DNA of 64,000 bases from Georgenia_A wangjunii (GTDB lineage Bacteria; Actinomycetota; Actinomycetes; Actinomycetales; Actinomycetaceae), in the NCBI RefSeq assembly GCF_036421915.1, contig NZ_JAZGOM010000006.1. One strand, written 5' to 3'. Positions 58,329-64,000 of the stretch are shown here, in pieces. The position numbers were made by a program, and so were the translations under genes. A model generated the notes under the pieces. It did no database searches and was not told the DNA's origin. It was given only the letters and a program-made list of their open reading frames with translations. How positions within the stretch are numbered: position 1 is the first letter of the stretch; every line of letters starts with the position of its first letter.

Positions 58329-58436
58329 TGGGACCGGGCAAGCCTAACGGAGCGACGCCGCCGCTCGGGGCGGGGCCGGGGGCGCGCCACCCGAGCGCGG
58401 CCCCGCGCCCCGGTCGTCCGCAGCGGATCGGCCCGG

Positions 58437-58442
58437 CATCAT
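58437..58442 (+). promoter_or_regulatory. -10 box CATCAT of mscS (leaderless)
   Basis: CATCAT, 6 nt, then GTG at 58449, nearly identical to the TetR gene start region at 9860. Confidence 0.5.
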
Positions 58443-58448
58443 GGCCGG

Positions 58449-59321
58449 GTGGATATCCGCGCCGCTGCCGAGCTGGACTGGGGCCTGCCCCCGATCGACC
58501 CTGCCCAGGTGGGGGTCGGGGCGCTCGTCGTCGTCGGCGCGTACATCCTCGGGCGCGTCCTCGAGGTGGCGCTGCGTGCCTACTGGCGCTGGCGCGGCCG
58601 CAGCCCCAGCTTCGCGACGGTCTTCGCGATGCTCGCCAAGTGGCTCCTCGTCATCATCGGCGCCGGAGCAGGCCTGACGATCGCGTTCCCCAGCGTCCGC
58701 CCGGTCGACGTCCTCGGCGGCCTCGGGGTCGTCTCGATCGCCGCCGGCATCGCGTTCCAGCAGGTGCTCGGCAACCTCTTCGCCGGCGTCATCCTCCTCG
58801 TGCGTGAGCCCTTCCGCGGCGGGGACCAGGTGGCGATCGCGGACGTGCGCGGCACCGTGCTGAGCATCAACCTCCGCGAGACGCTCGTGCGGACCTTCGA
58901 CGGGCGACGCGTCGTCATCCCCAACTCCGTGGTCCACGACGGGGTCATCACCGTCCAGACGGGGTACGAGCAGGTCCGCACGTCCGTCGTCGTCGGGGTC
59001 GCGTACGACGCCGACCTCGAGCTCGCGCGCGACGTCGCCCTCGCGGCGATGGACGACCTGCCGGCCGTCGCCGCCGACCCGGCGCCGGAAGCGCTCGTCG
59101 TCGAGCTCGGTCCGTCGACGGTCAACCTCGAGCTGCGGTTCTGGTCCGGCGCCCGGCAGCTCGAGACGCTCGCGGCGCGCTCCCAGGTCATCACGGCGGT
59201 CGTCGCCGCCTACACCGAGCACGGCATCGCCATGCCGGCGGACATCCGGGTGATCGAGCCGTCGCCCGCCCTGGAGCGGACGCTCACCCGCCTGCGCCCG
59301 GACGACGCCCCTGCGGGCTGA
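58449..59321 (+). CDS. mscS: small-conductance mechanosensitive channel, MscS family
   Basis: A 290-residue channel with three N-terminal helices (about 20-40, 58-78 and 85-110), the pore helix containing GGLGVVSIAAGIAFQQVLGNLFAGV as GIAFQQVLGNLFAG, then the beta domain (LVREPFRGGDQV, RTFDGRRVVIPNSVV) and the cytoplasmic cage. The length matches the basic MscS type. GTG at 58449 is set by the CATCAT box and by the absence of another in-frame start near it. Confidence 0.94.
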   Translation: MDIRAAAELDWGLPPIDPAQVGVGALVVVGAYILGRVLEVALRAYWRWRGRSPSFATVFAMLAKWLLVIIGAGAGLTIAFPSVRPVDVLGGLGVVSIAAGIAFQQVLGNLFAGVILLVREPFRGGDQVAIADVRGTVLSINLRETLVRTFDGRRVVIPNSVVHDGVITVQTGYEQVRTSVVVGVAYDADLELARDVALAAMDDLPAVAADPAPEALVVELGPSTVNLELRFWSGARQLETLAARSQVITAVVAAYTEHGIAMPADIRVIEPSPALERTLTRLRPDDAPAG

Positions 59322-59329
59322 GCGCGACG

Positions 59330-59351
59330 GCCCCGGCCCCGGGTCCGGGGC
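59330..59351. terminator. GC hairpin between convergent mscS and the MacB-type permease gene
   Basis: GCCCCGG (59330-59336) pairs with CCGGGGC (59345-59351), 9 bp beyond the mscS stop. Next to it GGCAGGCAGCGGGCG occurs twice (59355 and 59372). Confidence 0.5.
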
Positions 59352-59411
59352 GGGGGCAGGCAGCGGGCGGTGGCAGGCAGCGGGCGCTGTCCGCCGAGGC
59401 GAGCGACCCGC

Positions 59412-60746
59412 TCAGGCCGCACCGGCGCGCAGCGCCGTCATCGGCTCCACCTTGGCCGCCCGCACGGCGGGGTAGGTCCCGGCGAGCAGGCCGATGACCC
59501 CGCCGAGGAGGACCGATCCCCCGATCGCCCCGAGCCCGAGGATCGGCGTCCAGTCCTTCGTGAGGGAGACGAGGACGACGACGAGCACTCCCACCGCCGC
59601 CCCGACGAGCCCGCCGAGCAGCCCCACCACCGCCGACTCCGTGAGGAACTGCTGCGCCACGTCCCGAGTCGTCGCCCCCAGCGCGCGGCGCAGGCCGATC
59701 TCGCCGACGCGCTCCCGCACGGACAGCAGCGTGACGTTCGCGATCCCGAGGCCACCGACGAGCAGGGCGACGCCGCCGAGGGCGAGGAAGATGGCGTTGA
59801 TGTCCGCCTGGACCTCGCCGCGCACGGCCGACGGCGGGGGCGGCACCTGGACGTCGACCGCCTCGGGCGCGGTCGGGTCGAGCGCCAGCGGTGCCTGCTC
59901 GCCGACCACCGGTCCCGCGCCTACCGCGATGGTCACCTGGGCCTCCTCGAGCCCCGCCAGCGCGAAGTCGTGCCGCGCGGTCCCCACGGGCACGACGACG
60001 GCGTCGAGCAGGTCCGAGCGGCGCGCGACGCCGTCGATCACCCCGATGACCGTGTACGGGGTCCCGCCGAGGAAGATCGACGGCTGCCGGTCCACCCGGG
60101 AGACGCCGAGCCGTGTCGCGGCCCGTGAGCCGAGGACGACCACCCGGTCCGCGCGGGCGTCGTGGCCGGCGTCGAACCACCGGCCCGTCGCGACGGTCCC
60201 GCGGACCGCGGCGAGGAGCCCCGGCGTCGCGGCGAGGACGGGCGGGGACGCGAGCGCCGGCGCGGAGGGATCGTTGACGGGCACCGCCGTCACCGTCGCG
60301 CTGCCGATGTCGACGTGGCTCAGCCCCCCGACCTGCTCGACGCCCGCCAGGCGCATGAGCCGGTCCGCGACGTCCCAGGGGATGCGCCTGGTCGCACGCC
60401 GGGCAGCGGCCGCACCGGTCGCCGCGGTGGCCGGCTCGCTGACCACCTGCGTCGCGGCGACGGCGTCGAACTGCCGCGCCACCTGACCCGCGGCGGTCTG
60501 CGCGAGCCCCACCGTGACGACGAGCGAGCCGATGCCGAGCACCGTGCCGAGGATCGTCAGCAGCAACCGGCCGGGGCGCGCGCCGATCCCGTGCGCGGCC
60601 TCCGCGAGCAGGTCGCGCAACCGGAAGCGGTCACCGGCGGCCCCGCGCGGCACGACGAGCGCCGGCCGCCTGCGCGCGCGGCCGAGACCGGGCACCGGCA
60701 GGCCGAGCGGGAGCCGGTCCCCCGACCAGCCCCGTAGGCGCGCCAT
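59412..60746 (-). CDS. MacB-type ABC transporter permease (FtsX superfamily)
   Basis: A 444-residue permease with the MacB layout: a first helix (LLLTILGTVLGIGSLVVTVGL), an extracytoplasmic MacB_PCD domain of about 200 residues, and three C-terminal helices with the FtsX motif (VRERVGEIGLRRALGATTRDVAQQFLTES as REIGLRRALGA-like core). It ends the operon adaptor-ATPase-permease. Its start shares one base with the ATPase stop (TGATG). MacB systems move substrates by mechanotransmission, not through a pore; the cargo here is unknown. Confidence 0.92.
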   Translation of the reverse strand: MARLRGWSGDRLPLGLPVPGLGRARRRPALVVPRGAAGDRFRLRDLLAEAAHGIGARPGRLLLTILGTVLGIGSLVVTVGLAQTAAGQVARQFDAVAATQVVSEPATAATGAAAARRATRRIPWDVADRLMRLAGVEQVGGLSHVDIGSATVTAVPVNDPSAPALASPPVLAATPGLLAAVRGTVATGRWFDAGHDARADRVVVLGSRAATRLGVSRVDRQPSIFLGGTPYTVIGVIDGVARRSDLLDAVVVPVGTARHDFALAGLEEAQVTIAVGAGPVVGEQAPLALDPTAPEAVDVQVPPPPSAVRGEVQADINAIFLALGGVALLVGGLGIANVTLLSVRERVGEIGLRRALGATTRDVAQQFLTESAVVGLLGGLVGAAVGVLVVVLVSLTKDWTPILGLGAIGGSVLLGGVIGLLAGTYPAVRAAKVEPMTALRAGAA

Positions 60747-61627
60747 CAGGCAACCTCGCGCAGGACGCCGTCGGCGATCTGCACGCGCCTGCCCGCACGC
60801 GCCGACACGCTCGCGTCGTGCGTGATGACGACGAGCGTGAGCCCGTCGGCGTGCAGCTCGTCGAAGAGGTCGAGCACCGATCCCGCGGTGGTGGAGTCGA
60901 GGTTGCCGGTCGGCTCGTCGGCGAGGAGCACGTGCGGGGAGGCGACGACGGCGCGCGCCACGGCCACGCGCTGCCGCTCCCCACCCGAGAGGGTCGGCGG
61001 GACGAACGCCAGCCGGTGCCCCATGCCCACCCGCTCCAGCGCCGCGAGCGCGCGGTCACGGCGCTCCGCGCGCGGCACTCCGCTGTAGAGCGCGGCGAGG
61101 AGGACGTTGTCGAGCACGCTGCGGTGGGGCAGGAGGTGGAAGGACTGGAAGACGAACCCGATCCGCCCGCCGCGCAGCGTGGCACGGTCCCCCTCGGGGA
61201 GGTCGCGGGTGGCGAGACCGTCGAGGAGGTAGTCCCCGGCGGTCGGCCGGTCGAGCAGCCCGAGGATGTGGAGCAGCGTCGACTTCCCGGACCCGGAGGG
61301 GCCGACGACGGAGACGTAGTCGCCCCGGTCGACGACGAGGTCGATGCTCCGCAGCGCCTCGACCGGCGGGTCGCCGGGGAACGAGCGGGTGAGGCCGCGG
61401 ACGTCGATGACCGGCGGGACCGGCTCGCCTCCCGGAGCCGGGTCGGGCCCGGCGAGGGGATCGCGCCGGGGCCCGTGCCCACCTACCGTCGCGGCGGCCG
61501 GATCACGGACGAGCTCCTTGAGGTCGAAGATCTCGGCGACCCCGCCCCTCCCCGCGTCCCCCTCGGCCGCGAGGGTGCGTCCCGGACCGGCACCGCGCGC
61601 GGGGCGCCGGGCCAGCAGCCGCCTCAC
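60746..61627 (-). CDS. MacB/LolD-type ABC transporter ATP-binding protein
   Basis: A 293-residue ATPase with a ~70-residue Arg/Gly/Pro-rich N-terminal extension before the ABC core. Core motifs: GLTRSFPGDPPVEALRSIDL, Walker A GPSGSGKSTLLHILGLLDRP, Q-loop IGFVFQSFHLLP, signature LSGGERQRVAVARA and Walker B VLLADEPTGNLDS, all typical of the LolD/MacB group. GTG at 61627 overlaps the adaptor stop by 4 nt. The extension may be a start artefact; VIDVRGLTRSF marks where the conserved domain begins. Confidence 0.93.
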   Translation of the reverse strand: MRRLLARRPARGAGPGRTLAAEGDAGRGGVAEIFDLKELVRDPAAATVGGHGPRRDPLAGPDPAPGGEPVPPVIDVRGLTRSFPGDPPVEALRSIDLVVDRGDYVSVVGPSGSGKSTLLHILGLLDRPTAGDYLLDGLATRDLPEGDRATLRGGRIGFVFQSFHLLPHRSVLDNVLLAALYSGVPRAERRDRALAALERVGMGHRLAFVPPTLSGGERQRVAVARAVVASPHVLLADEPTGNLDSTTAGSVLDLFDELHADGLTLVVITHDASVSARAGRRVQIADGVLREVA

Positions 61628-63249
61628 TCGTCCTCCGCGGTGTCGTCCGTCTCCGGCTCGGCGCCGTCGGCCTGCCCGACGACGACGCGGTCCTCCTCCG
61701 TCAGCTCCTCGCCGACGGCGGTCACCTCGACGAAGCCCTCGGCGGCGAGGCCGGTGGCGACCTCGACGAGGCGGGTGCCCTCACCGTCGACCACCTCGAC
61801 GCGGGACTCCCCGCCCGGACCGGCGGTGAGCGCGGCGAGCGGCACGGCGAGCACCTCGCCGTCGGTGGCGCTGACGGGGACGACGACCCGCACGTTCGAC
61901 CCCTGGATGGCCGCGCGCTGCTCCTCGGTGAGGTCGCCCGGGGTGATGATGACCGCTGTGCGCCCGGCGTCGGACGCGGCGTCCCCCGTGCCCGGGTCCT
62001 CCCCGCCGACCTGCGTGACCGTGGCGCCGACCTCGGTGTCGTCCGGGAGGCTGAGCGTGGCGGACGTGCCGACCTCGAGCAGGGACGCGTCGGTGTCGGA
62101 GATGTTCGCGCGGATCTGGAGCTCGGCCCCGGAGACGCTCATCGCCGATGTCCCCGACAGGACGGAGCCGCGGTCGACGGCGACGAGGTCGACCCGGCGG
62201 GGCATCGAGCTGAGGTAGACGACCTCGCTCGCCGGCAGCGGTGTGATGGCCCCGGCCTGGGCGCTCGTCAGGTCCTCCCGCGCCCGGGCGAGCGCCTCCT
62301 GCGCCGCGCTCACGGCGGCACGCTGGGTCGAGGTGTCCGGCGGGGTGTCGGCGCCGTCGCGCTCGGCGACGGCCGTCGCGAGGGCTCCCTCGGCCGCCGT
62401 GACGTCCGACGGGCGGCACACGGCGGGCTCCGCCGCGCACGCGGCCCGTGCTTCGTCCAGCTGCGCGGCCGCCGTCCTCACGGCGGCCTGCAGCCGGACG
62501 CGCTCCGCGTGGGGGACCTCGCTGTGGGCGGCGCGGAGGTCGGCGTCGGCGAGGCGCAGGGAGTCCTCGGCCGCGTCGAGCATCTCGCGGGCGGCCTGGA
62601 CCTGGGCCTCGACCTCCTCGCCGGGCCCAGGGGCGGGGTAGCCGACCCGGTCGTAGAGGAGCGCGACGGCGGCGGCGGTCGCGGCGCCGTAGACGCCGTC
62701 GGCCTCGCCCGCGTAGAGGTCGGCGGCGGCGAGCGCCTCCTGGAGCTGGACGACGTCGGGCCCGGAGACGCCTCCGCGCAGCGTCCGGTAGACGGGCAGC
62801 TCGCCCGTCAGGGCGATGACCGGGCGGCCGGTGACCTCGAGGAGGACGGACGCCGGTTCGATCGTCGCACCGACCTCGGGCACGCCACCGGTGACGATGG
62901 CCGGCCCGCCCAGGTCGCCGGTCTCGACGACGACCTCGACCGGGTCCTCGTAGACGACGTCGCCGCGCATGACGATGTCGTTCGCCAGCTCGCGGCGCTC
63001 GACGGGCACGGTGATGGCACCGGGCACGGGCGGGGCGGCACGGGCGGCCGCCTCGCCGGGCGAGACGATGAGGTTGCTCGCGACGATGCCGATCCCCAGG
63101 CTGACGACGGCGACGAGGGCCATGATCCAGATCGTCCGGGCGGAGCCGGACATCCGGGCACGGCGGCCACCGTGGGCGACGGAGCCGGCCGGGGCCGGCC
63201 CCTCCTCGGGCACGCGTCCGCGGTCGGAGAGGTCCGTCCCGTCAGCCAC
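61624..63249 (-). CDS. membrane-fusion/adaptor protein with peptidoglycan-binding domain
   Basis: A 541-residue HlyD/MacA-like adaptor. One membrane helix (TIWIMALVAVVSLGIGIVAS, about 38-58) precedes a beta region. A peptidoglycan-binding_1 domain (GVSGPDVVQLQEALAAADLYAGEADGVYG in parts: GPDVVQLQEAL and ADGVYGAAT) follows at about 160-200, then a coiled-coil hairpin (about 205-320) and beta-barrel/MP domains. In Gram-positives this PG-binding insert ties the adaptor to the wall. GTG lies 6 bp after the upstream lipoprotein-like gene, so four genes form one operon. Confidence 0.9.
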   Translation of the reverse strand: MADGTDLSDRGRVPEEGPAPAGSVAHGGRRARMSGSARTIWIMALVAVVSLGIGIVASNLIVSPGEAAARAAPPVPGAITVPVERRELANDIVMRGDVVYEDPVEVVVETGDLGGPAIVTGGVPEVGATIEPASVLLEVTGRPVIALTGELPVYRTLRGGVSGPDVVQLQEALAAADLYAGEADGVYGAATAAAVALLYDRVGYPAPGPGEEVEAQVQAAREMLDAAEDSLRLADADLRAAHSEVPHAERVRLQAAVRTAAAQLDEARAACAAEPAVCRPSDVTAAEGALATAVAERDGADTPPDTSTQRAAVSAAQEALARAREDLTSAQAGAITPLPASEVVYLSSMPRRVDLVAVDRGSVLSGTSAMSVSGAELQIRANISDTDASLLEVGTSATLSLPDDTEVGATVTQVGGEDPGTGDAASDAGRTAVIITPGDLTEEQRAAIQGSNVRVVVPVSATDGEVLAVPLAALTAGPGGESRVEVVDGEGTRLVEVATGLAAEGFVEVTAVGEELTEEDRVVVGQADGAEPETDDTAEDE

Positions 63250-63255
63250 GGCGGG

Positions 63256-64000
63256 TCACGAGCGCCCGGCGGTGACGGCCTCGACCCACGCCTCTAGCTC
63301 GTCGCGGTGGGTGTCGACGAACTCCTGCTGGAGCTCGTGGCTCACCTTCATGAGGGTCGCCTCGTAGTCGACCGAGTCCCGGCAGTCCCAGTCGGCGACG
63401 GCGGTGCGGATCTCCTCCTCGGTGATCGCGGCGAGCCGCTCCTCGATCTTCGCCTCGATCGCGAGGTAGTCGTCCTCGGTGAGGTCTCCGCCGTCCTCGC
63501 CGTACGCCTCCTCGTACACCGCGTTGGACTCGTCGATGATGCGCATCTGGGCGTCGTCGGCCGTCGCGATCCCGGTGAAGCCCTCACCCGCCATGCACTC
63601 GGCCCACGCGGCGTCGGCCTCCGCCACCCGCGGGTCCTCGGCCGTGCGCTCCCAGAGGGAGTTCATCTCCTGCTCGAGGGAGACGATGGCGGGATCGCTC
63701 GTGCCGACGTCCTGCACCTCGTGCTGGGCGCGCCCCTGGCAGCCGTTCTGCTCCCAGTCGTACTCGACCTCCCCCTCCATCTCCTCCTCGGAGAACACCT
63801 GGTCGCCGTAGAGCGCGACGTAGAACGCCTCCTGCTCGCTCGCGGACATGGCCTCGACGTACTTGGCGTTGGGATCGACGAACTCCTCCTCGGGCGCGAC
63901 CTCGTCGACGTCGTCACCCCAGGGGTTGGTGGTGATGCCGTAGCCGAACTGCTCGGCGAACTCGCGCGACCCCCAGTCGACGTCGAGGTCGTCGGAGGAC
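63256..64000 (-). CDS. acidic, probably exported protein of the exporter operon (5' end outside the window)
   Basis: About 247 codons are inside the window; the start lies beyond the right edge. The visible part is very acidic (for example SSDDLDVDWG, EEEFVDPNAKYVEAM, EEEMEGEVEYDWEQNG) with Cys in NGCQG, AECMAGEGF and DWDCRDS. WAECMAGEGF recalls conserved actinobacterial secreted proteins found before MacB-type exporter genes. A lipoprotein signal would be expected off-window. No enzymatic motif is seen. It is the first visible gene of the adaptor-ATPase-permease operon. Confidence 0.75.
   Translation of the reverse strand, partial: SSDDLDVDWGSREFAEQFGYGITTNPWGDDVDEVAPEEEFVDPNAKYVEAMSASEQEAFYVALYGDQVFSEEEMEGEVEYDWEQNGCQGRAQHEVQDVGTSDPAIVSLEQEMNSLWERTAEDPRVAEADAAWAECMAGEGFTGIATADDAQMRIIDESNAVYEEAYGEDGGDLTEDDYLAIEAKIEERLAAITEEEIRTAVADWDCRDSVDYEATLMKVSHELQQEFVDTHRDELEAWVEAVTAGRS

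Overview
The window is one contiguous piece of a very GC-rich actinobacterial chromosome with ordinary housekeeping content. The gene set fits Micrococcales (Bogoriellaceae- or Cellulomonadaceae-like): an RpfB-type DUF348/G5 protein, Glp next to SepX/GlpR, a GAF-ANTAR regulator, a protein O-mannosyltransferase divergent to rsmI, and many leaderless promoters (TAnnnT placed 6-7 nt before the start codon). The exact genus is inference. No prophage, insertion sequence, integrase or CRISPR array was found.

Layout. 1-9.7 kb (minus strand): mfd (cut by the window edge), a fused ABC exporter, pth, rplY, an AbiEi-like/nuclease-like protein, prs, glmU and tRNA-Gln. 9.8-15.6 kb (plus): TetR, an ABC-2 exporter pair, MarR and an ABC-F ATPase. 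15.7-23.4 kb (minus): ispE, rsmA, RpfB-like protein, a second DUF348/G5 lytic transglycosylase, tatD, metG. 23.5-33.3 kb: GAF-ANTAR plus SpoIIE-type phosphatase, UspA, DUF368 transporter plus nicotinamidase, rsmI and the O-mannosyltransferase, a GH20 hexosaminidase and small proteins. 34-41.3 kb: tRNA-Ala, arginine deiminase, then the conserved division/precursor block sepX-rimJ-glp-galU with a divergent 5-formyl-THF cyclo-ligase. 41.4-53 kb: penicillin-acylase-family protein, SAF/CpaB protein, mscL, a 1579-residue degenerate helicase/nuclease, and a sodium/solute symporter with a 43-residue partner. 53.5-64 kb: M23 peptidase, a structured non-coding stretch, a Cys-rich copper-binding protein, a diiron-oxidase-like/CDGSH pair, a YCII protein, tRNA-Arg, mscS, and a MacB-type exporter operon cut by the right edge.

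How genes work together. Cell-envelope growth and remodelling is a recurring theme: glmU and galU make sugar nucleotides, DUF368/PopT-type protein recycles lipid carrier, Rpf, lytic transglycosylase and M23 peptidase cut peptidoglycan, Glp-SepX acts at division sites, and the mannosyltransferase glycosylates exported proteins. Main unusual signals: three near-identical long palindromes at gene 3' ends whose arms covary (5652, 6816, 28065); a contig-join artifact with an N at 37226 that falsely splits sepX; a giant helicase/nuclease relative lacking recognisable catalytic motifs in both halves; and a structured RNA candidate ending in a U-tract terminator near 54.9 kb.
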